From NCBI RefSeq assembly GCF_036013745.1, contig NZ_CP107880.1, positions 2,790,001 to 2,854,000 on the forward strand: DNA of 64,000 nt. The letters are read 5' to 3'. Under the pieces are notes generated by a model. It had not been told where the DNA came from and searched no databases. It saw nothing but the letters and a program-made list of their open reading frames with translations. Both the position numbers and the translations under genes were made by a program. This stretch comes from Streptomyces sp. NBC_00483 (GTDB taxonomy: Bacteria > Actinomycetota > Actinomycetes > Streptomycetales > Streptomycetaceae). The stretch's first letter is position 1; every line of letters starts with the position of its first letter. This document shows, one piece after another, positions 24,861 to 32,935 of the stretch.

Positions 24861-26963
24861 ATGCCTACCCCCTTTCCGTTCACCGCTGTCGTCGGGCAGG
24901 ACGATCTGCGGCTTGCTCTGTTGTTGAATGCTGTGTCGCCTGCCGTGGGTGGTGTGCTCGTGCGTGGGGAGAAGGGGACTGCCAAGTCCACCGCCGTGCG
25001 GGCGCTCTCCGCGTTGATGCCGGATGTCGATGTCGTCGCCGGATGTCGGTTCTCGTGTGATCCGGCGGGGCCGGATCCGCAGTGCCCGGACGGGCCGCAC
25101 GCCGAGACTCCTGGTACCCAACGCGGCGCGCGCATGGTCGAGTTGCCCGTCGGGGCATCCGAGGACCGGCTCGTGGGCGCGCTCGACATCGAGCGGGCGC
25201 TCTCCGAGGGCGTGAAGGCCTTCGAGCCGGGGCTCCTTGCCGACGCCCATCGCGGGATTCTGTATGTGGATGAAGTGAATCTGCTGCATGACCACTTGGT
25301 CGACCTGCTGCTTGATGCTGCTGCCATGGGTGCCTCCTACGTAGAGCGTGAGGGTGTCTCCGTGCGGCATGCCGCGCGTTTTCTGCTCGTTGGGACGATG
25401 AATCCCGAAGAGGGCGAGCTGCGGCCGCAGTTGCTCGACCGGTTCGGGCTGACCGTGGAGGTCGCGGCTTCGCGTGAGCCGGAGCAGCGGGTGGAGGTCG
25501 TCAAGCGGCGGCTCGCCTACGACGACCACCCGGAGGAGTTCGCCGGGCGGTGGGCCGAGGACGAGGCCGAAGTACGGGCCAAGATCGTCGCCGCGCGTGA
25601 GCTGCTCCCCCAAGTACGGCTCGGTGACCGGGCGTTGACGCAGATCGCGGCGACGTGCGCGGCCTTCGAGGTGGACGGCATGCGCGCCGACATCGTGATG
25701 GCGCGCACCGCCACCGCGCTCGCCGCCTGGGCGGGGCGCACCGACGTGCTGGCGGAGGACGTGCGGCAGGCCGCGCTGCTCGCGCTCCCGCACCGCAGGC
25801 GCCGGAACCCCTTTGACGCGCCGGGTCTTGACGAGGACAAGCTCGACGAGACCCTGGACGAGTTCGCACCCGAGGACGAGCCCGAAGGGAACTCCGAGGG
25901 CGACGGGGACGGGGACGACGATCCCGACGGGGGGCCCGACGGTGGCGGCCCCGGTGGTGGCGTGCCGCCGCAGGACGGGCCGCACGACGCCCCGCAGGAG
26001 ACCAAGGACCCGCAGGACACGCAGAACCCGCAGGACGACGCTCCGGCCGGTGACGACCGGGAGGACTCCCCCGAGGAGCCCGCCGCCGCCCCCGCGTCCG
26101 GCGGCGGAGCCCCCGAGGAGAAGCCCGTGGCGGCCGGCGAGCCCTTTCGTACGAAGATGCTGAGCGTTCCCGGCCTCGGCGAGGGAGCCTCGGGGCGGCG
26201 GTCCCGGGCGCGTACCGAGCACGGCCGCACCACAGGGGCGACGCGGCCCCGCGGCGCCCTGACGAAGCTGCACCTGGCGGCGACCGTGCAGGCCGCGGCC
26301 CCGCACCAGCGGGCGCGCGGCCGTTCGGGCCGGGGGCTCGTCGTACGCCGCGACGACCTGCGGCAGGCGACCCGCGAGGGGCGCGAGGGAAACCTCGTCC
26401 TGTTCGTGGTCGACGCCTCGGGGTCGATGGCGGCGCGGCAGCGGATGACCGCCGTGAAGGGCGCCGTCCTGTCGCTGCTGCTCGACGCGTACCAGCGGCG
26501 GGACAAGGTGGGACTCGTGACCTTCCGGAAGTCGGCGGCCGAGGTCGCCCTACCGCCCACGTCGAGCGTGGACGCGGCGGCGAGCCGCCTCGAGTCGCTG
26601 CCGACCGGCGGGCGCACCCCGCTGGCGGCCGGACTCCTCAAGGCGCACGAGGTGCTGCGCGTGGAGCGGCTGCGGGATCCGGCGCGGCGGCCGCTGATGG
26701 TCGTCGTGACCGACGGGCGGGCGACCGGCGGCCCCGAGCCCGTGCAGCTGGCGGGCCGCGCGGCCGGGCTGCACGCCGCCGAGGGGACGGCGAGCGTCGT
26801 CGTCGACTGCGAGACCGGCATGGTGCGGCTCGGGCTCGCCACCGAACTCGCGGGTCGGCTGGGCGGCACCGCCGTCACGCTGGACGAGCTGCGGGCGGAC
26901 TCGATCGCCGGGCTCGTGAAGGACGTCACTGGAACGCAGAACACCATCAGGAGGGCCGCTTAA
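24861..26963 (+). CDS. Magnesium/cobalt chelatase subunit (fused ChlI-ChlD type)
   Basis: 700 residues. The N-terminal AAA+ domain has Walker A GEKGTAKST (36-44), Walker B HRGILYVDEVNLL and sensor-type LVGTMNPEEGELRPQLLDRFGL. An Asp/Pro/Gly-rich linker of about 110 residues follows (roughly 320-430). The C-terminal von Willebrand A domain has the MIDAS motif VVDASGSMAARQR and VVTDGRATGG. Fusion of ATPase and vWA subunits is typical of actinobacterial putative cobaltochelatases, which feed Co2+ into the corrin ring with a large CobN subunit. CobN is not in this window. A GGAGG ribosome site lies upstream and the stop abuts the cobO ATG. Confidence 0.9.
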   Translation: MPTPFPFTAVVGQDDLRLALLLNAVSPAVGGVLVRGEKGTAKSTAVRALSALMPDVDVVAGCRFSCDPAGPDPQCPDGPHAETPGTQRGARMVELPVGASEDRLVGALDIERALSEGVKAFEPGLLADAHRGILYVDEVNLLHDHLVDLLLDAAAMGASYVEREGVSVRHAARFLLVGTMNPEEGELRPQLLDRFGLTVEVAASREPEQRVEVVKRRLAYDDHPEEFAGRWAEDEAEVRAKIVAARELLPQVRLGDRALTQIAATCAAFEVDGMRADIVMARTATALAAWAGRTDVLAEDVRQAALLALPHRRRRNPFDAPGLDEDKLDETLDEFAPEDEPEGNSEGDGDGDDDPDGGPDGGGPGGGVPPQDGPHDAPQETKDPQDTQNPQDDAPAGDDREDSPEEPAAAPASGGGAPEEKPVAAGEPFRTKMLSVPGLGEGASGRRSRARTEHGRTTGATRPRGALTKLHLAATVQAAAPHQRARGRSGRGLVVRRDDLRQATREGREGNLVLFVVDASGSMAARQRMTAVKGAVLSLLLDAYQRRDKVGLVTFRKSAAEVALPPTSSVDAAASRLESLPTGGRTPLAAGLLKAHEVLRVERLRDPARRPLMVVVTDGRATGGPEPVQLAGRAAGLHAAEGTASVVVDCETGMVRLGLATELAGRLGGTAVTLDELRADSIAGLVKDVTGTQNTIRRAA

Positions 26964-27563
26964 ATGCCGCAGGGACAGCCGAGTGTCGTACCGAACGACG
27001 GGCTGACGACACGTCAGCGTCGCAACCGCCCGCTGGTGTTCGTGCACACCGGCATCGGCAAGGGCAAGTCGACGGCCGCGTTCGGGCTCGCGCTGCGCGC
27101 CTGGAACCAGGGCTGGCCGATCGGGGTGTTCCAGTTCGTCAAGTCGGCGAAGTGGAAGGTCGGCGAGGAGAACGCGCTCAAGACGCTCGGCGCGAGCGGC
27201 GAGGGCGGCACCGTGGCCTGGCACAAGATGGGCGAGGGCTGGTCGTGGGTGCAGCGCGACGATCAGGCCGACAACGAGGAGAAGGCGCGCGAGGGCTGGG
27301 AGCAGGTCAAGCGGGACCTGGCCGCCGAGACGTACAAGCTGTACGTGCTCGACGAGTTCGCCTACCCGATGCACTGGGGCTGGATCGACGTGGACGACGT
27401 CATCGAGACGCTGCGGAACCGCCCCGGGCAGCAGCATGTCGTCATCACCGGCCGCAACGCCCCTGAGAAGCTGGTCGAGTTCGCGGATCTCGTCACCGAC
27501 ATGTCGAAGGTGAAGCACCCGATGGACGAGGGCCAGAAGGGCCAGCGGGGCATCGAGTGGTAG
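26964..27563 (+). CDS. cobO: Cob(I)yrinic acid a,c-diamide adenosyltransferase CobO
   Basis: 199 residues. CobA/CobO/BtuR family: VFVHTGIGKGKSTAAFGLALRAWNQGW (P-loop), QFVKSAKWKVGEENAL, EGWEQVKRDL, YVLDEFAYPMHWGWID and HVVITGRNAPEKLVEFADLVTDMSKVKHPMDEG. It transfers the 5'-deoxyadenosyl group of ATP to the cobalt. It starts immediately after the chelatase stop (TAA-ATG) and its stop overlaps the cobB start, so it sits inside one operon. Confidence 0.96.
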   Translation: MPQGQPSVVPNDGLTTRQRRNRPLVFVHTGIGKGKSTAAFGLALRAWNQGWPIGVFQFVKSAKWKVGEENALKTLGASGEGGTVAWHKMGEGWSWVQRDDQADNEEKAREGWEQVKRDLAAETYKLYVLDEFAYPMHWGWIDVDDVIETLRNRPGQQHVVITGRNAPEKLVEFADLVTDMSKVKHPMDEGQKGQRGIEW

Positions 27564-28909
27564 TCGACGTTCCCCGCCTGGTGGTCGCCGCGCCCGCCTC
27601 CGGCACCGGCAAGACGACCGTGGCGACGGGCCTGATGGCGGCGTTCGCCGAGCGCGGGCTCGCCGTGTCGCCGCACAAGGTGGGGCCCGACTACATCGAC
27701 CCCGGCTATCACGCGCTCGCGACCGGGCGTCCCGGGCGGAACCTCGACGCGTACATGTGCGGGCCCGAGCTCGTCGCCCCGCTGTTCGCGCACGGCTCGG
27801 CGGGGTGCGAACTCGCCGTCGTGGAAGGCGTGATGGGCCTGTTCGACGGTGCGTCGGGAGAGGGCGAGCTGGCCTCGACGGCGCACGTCGCGAAGCTGCT
27901 CAAGGCCCCCGTCGTGCTCGTCGTCGACGCCTCCTCGCAGTCGCGGTCGGTGGCGGCGCTCGTGCACGGCTTCGCCTCCTTCGACCCCGAGGTGCGCCTC
28001 GCGGGCGTCATCCTCAACAAGGTCGGCTCCGACCGCCACGAGGAGCTGCTGCGCGAGGCCATGGAGGAGGTCGGCGTCCCGATGTTCGGGTCCCTGCGCC
28101 GCACCCCCCAAGTAGCCACGCCGTCACGCCACTTGGGCCTGGTCCCGGTGGCCGAGCGCAGCACGGAGGCGGTGGACTCGGTCCGGGCGTCGGCGACGAT
28201 GGTGCGGGAGGGGTGCGACCTGGAGGGGTTGCTGGCACTGGCCCGTACGGCGCCACCGCTGGAGACGGAGGCGTGGAGCCCTCCGGAGGTCGCCGCGACG
28301 CCGGACAGGCCCGTCGTGGCGGTGGCAGGAGGCGCAGCCTTCACCTTCTCGTACACCGAACACACGGAACTCCTCCGCGCGGCCGGCGCCGACGTCGTCA
28401 CGTTCGACCCGCTGCACGACGAGGCCCTCCCGGAGGACACCGCGGCGATCGTCATCGGTGGCGGCTTCCCCGAGGTCTACGCCCCCGAGCTCTCCGCCAA
28501 CGAACAGCTCCGCAAGGCCGTGGCCGAGCTGGCCCGCGGCGGCGCCCCCGTGATCGCCGAGTGCGCGGGCCTGCTCTACCTCTCCCGCTCGCTCGACGGC
28601 CGGCCGATGTGCGGGGTGCTCGACGCGGACGCGAAGATGTCCGGCCGGCTGACCCTCGGCTACCGGGACGCCGTGGCCCTGTCCGACAGTCCGCTCACCC
28701 CGGCAGGGGCCCGGCTGCGCGGCCACGAGTTCCACCGGACCGTCCTCGAGCCGGGCGCGGGGCCCACGCCCGCCTGGGGCATGCGGCTGCCGACGCCGCG
28801 CGTCGAGGGCTTCGCACAGGGCGGCGTGCACGCCAGCTATCTGCACACGCACTGGGCGGCGCTGCCGGACATCGCGCACCGTCTGGTCCAGTGGAGCGGC
28901 GCACGGTGA
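27557..28909 (+). CDS. cobB: Cobyrinate a,c-diamide synthase CobB/CbiA
   Basis: 450 residues from a GTG at 27557 overlapping the cobO stop. Dethiobiotin-synthetase-like domain: RLVVAAPASGTGKTTVATGLMAAF, HKVGPDYIDPGYHALATGRPGRNLDAYM, VVEGVMGLFDGA. Amidotransferase domain: VIIGGGFPEVYAPELSAN, VIAECAGLLYLSRSLDG (nucleophile Cys) and GGVHASYLHTHWA (catalytic His). It amidates carboxyls a and c of cobyrinic acid. It is the last gene of the riboswitch-led run and converges on the ZIP transporter gene with a 5-bp gap. Confidence 0.95.
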   Translation: MVVDVPRLVVAAPASGTGKTTVATGLMAAFAERGLAVSPHKVGPDYIDPGYHALATGRPGRNLDAYMCGPELVAPLFAHGSAGCELAVVEGVMGLFDGASGEGELASTAHVAKLLKAPVVLVVDASSQSRSVAALVHGFASFDPEVRLAGVILNKVGSDRHEELLREAMEEVGVPMFGSLRRTPQVATPSRHLGLVPVAERSTEAVDSVRASATMVREGCDLEGLLALARTAPPLETEAWSPPEVAATPDRPVVAVAGGAAFTFSYTEHTELLRAAGADVVTFDPLHDEALPEDTAAIVIGGGFPEVYAPELSANEQLRKAVAELARGGAPVIAECAGLLYLSRSLDGRPMCGVLDADAKMSGRLTLGYRDAVALSDSPLTPAGARLRGHEFHRTVLEPGAGPTPAWGMRLPTPRVEGFAQGGVHASYLHTHWAALPDIAHRLVQWSGAR

Positions 28910-28914
28910 ACGGG

Positions 28915-29649
28915 TCACCCCGCGAGCCCCACCACGAGCCAGATGAAGGCCGCGCCCGCGACGGTGCACAGCAGCGTCGAGCGGGCCGGGTGCTCGTGGT
29001 GGGCCTCGGGAAGGATCTCGGCGGCGGCCAGGTAGAGCAGCACGCCGCCGAAGAAGCCGAGATAGCCGCCGAGCAATTGCTCCGGAATGGTGAACAGGAG
29101 CGTGGACGCGGCGCCCACGACCGGCGCCGCGGCGTCCGCGAACAGCATGATCAACGCCTTGCGGCGGGCGTTCCCGTAGAGCCGGGTGATCGTGTACGTG
29201 TTGAAGCCGTCGGCGAAGTCGTGGGCGATCACGGCGAGCGCCACGGCGGTGCCCATGCCGCCGCCGATCTGGAAGGCGGCGCCGATCGCCATGCCGTCCA
29301 TCAGGCTGTGCCCGACCATCGCGGACGCCGCTGTGATCCCCACCTCGGGGGCCCGGCCGCCCGACGCCCCTTCCTCCGCCCCGTGGGCGGCCTGGCGGCG
29401 GGCCAGCAGGTGCTCCATGATGTGCGCCCCGAGGAATCCGGCCACGAACAGCAGCAGCGCCGCCGGCACCCCGAACACCTCGCCGCCCGCCGCTTCCAGT
29501 GCCTCGGGCAGCAGGTCGAGGCCGACCACGCCGAGCATCAGGCCACCGGCGAGGCCGAGCACCAGGTGGCGCCGGTCGGTGACCCGCTGCGCGGTCCAGC
29601 CGCCGACCAAAGTCATCAAGAAGGCGCTCAGCGCCACGATCACGGCCAT
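28915..29649 (-). CDS. ZIP family metal transporter
   Basis: 244 residues with about eight membrane helices. The ZIP metal sites are clear: helix 4 MVGHSLMDGMAIGAAFQIGG and helix 5 AVIAHDFADGFNTYTITRLYG, plus the His/Glu-rich segment AEILPEAHHEHPAR in place of helix 7. ZIP proteins import zinc or other divalent ions. It lies between cobB and cobE-like on the opposite strand, so cobalt supply for corrin synthesis is possible (inference). No zinc-regulator site was recognised in the 48-bp divergent gap. Confidence 0.87.
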   Translation of the reverse strand: MAVIVALSAFLMTLVGGWTAQRVTDRRHLVLGLAGGLMLGVVGLDLLPEALEAAGGEVFGVPAALLLFVAGFLGAHIMEHLLARRQAAHGAEEGASGGRAPEVGITAASAMVGHSLMDGMAIGAAFQIGGGMGTAVALAVIAHDFADGFNTYTITRLYGNARRKALIMLFADAAAPVVGAASTLLFTIPEQLLGGYLGFFGGVLLYLAAAEILPEAHHEHPARSTLLCTVAGAAFIWLVVGLAG

Positions 29650-29697
29650 GGCCCCTTGCTAACCCATCCGGGGGCCTCCGCGCACATCCTGCGGGGC

Positions 29698-30072
29698 GTG
29701 GTCGTCGGTGTCGGGGCCCGGTCCGGCGCCCCGGCGGACGAAGTTCTCGGGCTCGTCCGGGCCGCGCTGGCCGAGGCGGGCGCGACGGATGTCCTGGCGC
29801 TCGCGACGGTCGACGCCAAGGGCCGGGAGCCCGGCATCGTCGCGGCGGCAGAGGCGCTGGGCGTGCCCCTGGAGACGTACGACGCCGAGCGGCTCGCCGC
29901 CGTTCCCGTGCCGCACCCGTCCGCGCGGGCCCGCGACGCGGTGGGCACCCCGTCGGTCGCCGAGGCCGCCGCGCTCGTACGGGGCGGTGAACTGCTCGTC
30001 CCGAAGCGGACGTCGGCCGGGGCGGGCGGGGGTCCGGGCCGGGTGACGTGTGCGGTGGCGCGGCCGGGGTAG
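29698..30072 (+). CDS. Cobalamin biosynthesis protein CobE/CbiG C-terminal domain type
   Basis: 124 residues from a GTG at 29698. The pattern VVVGVGARSGAPADEVLGLVRAALAEAG, LATVDAKGREPGIVAAAEALGVPLETYDAERLAAVPVPHPSARARDAVGTPSVAEAAAL, and LLVPKRTSAG...VTCAVARPG matches the CobE/CbiG-C fold. CbiG opens the delta-lactone of cobalt-precorrin-5A in the anaerobic route; the role of free-standing CobE is less clear. The family normally sits among corrin methyltransferase genes, which are absent here. The ribosome site is poor, so the start is uncertain. Confidence 0.82.
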   Translation: MVVGVGARSGAPADEVLGLVRAALAEAGATDVLALATVDAKGREPGIVAAAEALGVPLETYDAERLAAVPVPHPSARARDAVGTPSVAEAAALVRGGELLVPKRTSAGAGGGPGRVTCAVARPG

Positions 30073-30139
30073 GGACCGGCCCTGCTTCTCCCTCCTCCTG
30101 GATTCCCCCTCTCGACCTCCCCGCAAGGAGCCCGTCCCC

Positions 30140-31600
30140 ATGCACACCCCTCCCCCGGCCCTGCTCGCCGCCCTGGAGCAACGGCTCGACGACGTTCTGG
30201 GCGGCGGCCCCCGCACACCGCGCGACCGGGCCGATGTGACCGTGCTGCTCGTCGGGGCCGGCTCGGCCGACTCCGCGGCCAACGCCGAACTCGCTGCCGC
30301 CGCACGGCTGTTGTGGGAGGGCAGCGGCTACGCGGGCGTGGAGCCGGCGTATGTGTCGGCGGCGCCGGACGTGCCCGCGGGGCTCGACCGGTGTGCGGCG
30401 CTCGGCGCGCGGCGGGTCGTCGTGCTGCCCTACGGAGCCCTGCCCGCGCAGCGGCTCCACGCGCAGGCCGTGGGGTGGGCCGCGGCGCATCCGGAGGTGG
30501 ACGTGCGCTGCGCGGCCGCCCCGGACGTGGCGGACCCGGTCGGCGGACCCGATCTGCGGCACCACGGGGACGCGGAAGTCCGCGACGACGGCGAGAAGTT
30601 GACGGATCTCGCGGTGAACGTGCGCACGGGCACGCCGCCGTCCTGGCTGCGGGAGCACATCGCCGGGTCCCTGGAAGGGCTCGCGGCGTATCCCGACGGG
30701 CGGGCCGCGCGGGCCGCGGTGGCGGCGCACCACGGGGTGCCGGTGGAGCGGGTGCTGCTCACGGCCGGGGCGGCGGAGGCGTTCGTGCTGCTCGCGCGGG
30801 CGCTGCGGGTGCGCAGGCCCGTGGTCGTACACCCTCAATTCACCGAGCCCGAGGCGGCGTTGGAGGATGCCGGGCACGCGGTGGGGCGGGTGCTGCTGCG
30901 GGAGGAGGACGGGTTCCGGCTCGATCCGGCGCTCGTGCCGCACGACGCGGATCTGGTGGTCGTCGGCAACCCCACGAACCCGACCTCGGTGCTGCACCCG
31001 GCGGACGCGCTGACCCGGCTGGCGCGCCCCGGGCGGTTCCTGGTGGTCGACGAGGCGTTCATGGACGCCGTGCCGGGCGAGCGCGAGTCCCTGGCGGGGC
31101 GGACGGACGTGCCGGGGCTCGTGGTGCTGCGGAGCCTGACGAAGACGTGGGGCCTTGCCGGGCTGCGGGTCGGGTATGTGGTGGCGGAGCCGGAGGTGGT
31201 GGCGGCTCTTGAGCGGGCGCAGCCGTTGTGGCCGGTGTCCTCGCCCGCGCTCGTCGCCGCGCAGGCGTGCGTGTCCGCCCGCGGGGTGGCGGAGGCGGCG
31301 GACGCGGCGGTTGCCGTCGCGGCGGACCGGGAGTATCTGGTGGGCCTGCTGCGGGGGTTGGCGTCGTACGGGGTGTCGGTGGCCGGGCCCGCGGAGGGCC
31401 CGTTCGTCCTGGTGCGGATCCCGGGCGCGGGTTCCGTGCGGGAGCGGTTGCGGGGTATCGGTTTCGCGGTGCGTCGCGGCGACACCTTCCCGGGCCTCGG
31501 CCCGGACTGGGTCCGCCTCGCGGTCCGGGACCGCGGCACCTGCGACAGTTTCGTCGCCGCGTTGGCCGGGGTTCTGCATTCAAGCCCCTGCGGCGATTGA
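30140..31600 (+). CDS. cobC: CobC-type aminotransferase with N-terminal CbiX-like domain
   Basis: 486 residues from the ATG at 30140 with AAGGAG ten bases upstream. Residues about 30-145 (VTVLLVGAGSADSAANAELAAAARLLWEG...RRVVVLPYGALPAQRL) form a single CbiX/sirohydrochlorin-chelatase-like half. The rest is a PLP fold type I aminotransferase resembling L-threonine-phosphate decarboxylase: TAGAAEAFVLLARAL, VVGNPTNPTSVL, VVDEAFMDAV and LRSLTKTWGLAGLRVGYV with the PLP lysine in SLTK. The Rv2231c family in Mycobacterium has the same fusion. It should supply aminopropanol phosphate for CobD. The last codons and stop lie inside an interspersed repeat. Confidence 0.9.
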   Translation: MHTPPPALLAALEQRLDDVLGGGPRTPRDRADVTVLLVGAGSADSAANAELAAAARLLWEGSGYAGVEPAYVSAAPDVPAGLDRCAALGARRVVVLPYGALPAQRLHAQAVGWAAAHPEVDVRCAAAPDVADPVGGPDLRHHGDAEVRDDGEKLTDLAVNVRTGTPPSWLREHIAGSLEGLAAYPDGRAARAAVAAHHGVPVERVLLTAGAAEAFVLLARALRVRRPVVVHPQFTEPEAALEDAGHAVGRVLLREEDGFRLDPALVPHDADLVVVGNPTNPTSVLHPADALTRLARPGRFLVVDEAFMDAVPGERESLAGRTDVPGLVVLRSLTKTWGLAGLRVGYVVAEPEVVAALERAQPLWPVSSPALVAAQACVSARGVAEAADAAVAVAADREYLVGLLRGLASYGVSVAGPAEGPFVLVRIPGAGSVRERLRGIGFAVRRGDTFPGLGPDWVRLAVRDRGTCDSFVAALAGVLHSSPCGD

Positions 31601-31650
31601 GCAGCGGGGTCCGGGGCGGAGCCCCGAAAACCCCGGCGCCGCAGGGGCTG
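31583..31650. repeat. Interspersed repeat overlapping the cobC stop, with terminator hairpin
   Basis: Sequence 31583-31627 is an inverted copy of the repeats at 55082-55127 and 60721-60766. The hairpin CGGGGC-GGA-GCCCCG spans 31612-31626. The copy starts before the cobC stop (TGA 31598-31600), so the final residues of CobC come from repeat DNA. It probably terminates transcription from both sides. Confidence 0.75.
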
Positions 31651-31675
31651 AAAGTGCCGCAGGCGGCCCGAACAG

Positions 31676-32632
31676 TTACGCCCGGCTACGGCCCCGGCGG
31701 GCCATCGCCACCGCTCCACCGCCGGCGGCAAGCAGCACGATCGCGCCGCCCGCGATGTACGGAGTCATCTCGTTGCCACCCGTCTCCGCGAGGTCCTGCT
31801 TGTCGGCCGCCGGCTGCGCCTGCGTCTTCTGGACCGGGGTGTCGGCCTTCTCACCCTGAGGCTCCGGCTTCGGCTTGGGCGCCGGCGCCTCCGCCGCCTT
31901 CGGCGTCTCGCACGTGGCCTCCGCGAGCGTGACCTCGCCGTCGACCTCCGCCACGTTGAGGTTCAACGGGTTGACGTGCACCTTGAGTTGGAGGGCGGAT
32001 GCCGCCGCCGTGGTGTCCGTCGTGGACCGGTTGGAGAGGCCGAGCGTCACCTCGCCGACCCCCGGGACCTTGATGGACGTCGTGCCGCCGGTCGACAGCG
32101 TGATCTTCTTGCCGAGGACGGTGACGCCGCCCAGCAGGTTCGACTCGGCGACCGGCTTCTCGCCCGCCACGCACGTCGCCTTGGACGTCACCTGGCCGAC
32201 CTCGATCAGGGAGAGCAGCGGAAGGCCCGGGACGTGGACCTTGGCGTGGGCGAGCTCCGTGAAGCCCTCCGCCGTGTCGCCCTCGACCGTGGCCTTCGTC
32301 CGCGCCACGTCGGCGCGCAGCACGCTGAACGGCTGTCCGCCGTCGACCCCGTCCAGCTGGGCGGTCAGCGCGGTCTGGTCAGCGCTCTTGGGCGCCTGCA
32401 CCTCGTTCAGCGAGACCTTGAGCGGGACGTTCACGGTCTTGTTGAGGAGGGATACGTCGAGTCCTGTGCGGAGCACGACCGCGCCGGCCTTGCCGCCGCT
32501 GTGCTCGGTGGCCGCGGCCGGGCCCGCGGTCGCGAGCACGGTGGGGCCGAGGGCGAGCGCGGTGACGGCGGCGGTCGCGGCGACGCGACGGGCGGGCGTG
32601 CGCAGGACGGTGGTCAGGGTGGAGCTGGGCAT
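31676..32632 (-). CDS. LAETG-anchored surface protein (SCO1860 family)
   Basis: 318 residues. Signal peptide (VAATAAVTALALGPTVLATAGPAAATEH), then a secreted beta-rich domain with LLGGVTVLGKKITLSTGGTTSIKVPGVGEVTLGL. A Pro/Lys/Glu-rich stalk (AEAPAPKPKPEPQGEKAD) leads to the sortase motif LAETG, a hydrophobic helix (MTPYIAGGAIVLLAAGGGAVAMA) and a basic tail (RRGRSRA). Sortase E-type enzymes of Streptomyces recognise LAXTG. The name SCO1860 family is recalled from database usage. Its conserved place next to cob genes is unexplained; binding of a corrinoid or metal is only a guess. Two Cys residues (TCVAG, TCETP) may pair. Confidence 0.88.
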   Translation of the reverse strand: MPSSTLTTVLRTPARRVAATAAVTALALGPTVLATAGPAAATEHSGGKAGAVVLRTGLDVSLLNKTVNVPLKVSLNEVQAPKSADQTALTAQLDGVDGGQPFSVLRADVARTKATVEGDTAEGFTELAHAKVHVPGLPLLSLIEVGQVTSKATCVAGEKPVAESNLLGGVTVLGKKITLSTGGTTSIKVPGVGEVTLGLSNRSTTDTTAAASALQLKVHVNPLNLNVAEVDGEVTLAEATCETPKAAEAPAPKPKPEPQGEKADTPVQKTQAQPAADKQDLAETGGNEMTPYIAGGAIVLLAAGGGAVAMARRGRSRA

Positions 32633-32935
32633 GCTGGTGGGACCCCCATAGAGAGCTGAACCGGGACAGCGCCGGGACGGGACGGTCCCGACTGGTCATC
32701 GTTGAGGGAATCTTTACGCACTGAGAGTGAACGGTCAGCAACGAGGCGTGAGTTCACCCCAACGGGGCGTTTCCGCGCACGTCTTCGAATCTTCGGGCTC
32801 GCGCGTTCCCATCCGCCCCACCGCTGTCGCCCACAGGTCGCTCGTACTGTCGATGCGCCGCTCGTACGCGGGTTGACCGCGCGGGCGCCGCCAAGTGGTG
32901 TGCAACGAGCCCCGGGGCGCGGGAGTAACGCTGCG
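32633..32935. other. 303-bp intergenic region without recognised gene
   Basis: The sequence between the LAETG gene and the amidohydrolase gene (both leftward) has no supported coding frame or RNA. It begins with the palindrome GGGACGGTCCC-type stretch near 32675-32690 and includes a single GTTCACC heptamer at about 32751, which alone is not a PHO box. It presumably carries the promoter of the LAETG gene. Confidence 0.5.

Noticed and set aside
28124..31579. An 1151-codon antisense open frame over cobB, ZIP, cobE-like and cobC
   Set aside because: Composition is Arg/Pro/Gly/His-rich and no family is recognisable. It crosses several well-supported genes on both strands.
32751..32757. GTTCACC heptamer as a PHO box before the LAETG gene
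   Set aside because: Only one heptamer is present; PhoP boxes need at least two 11-bp direct repeats.
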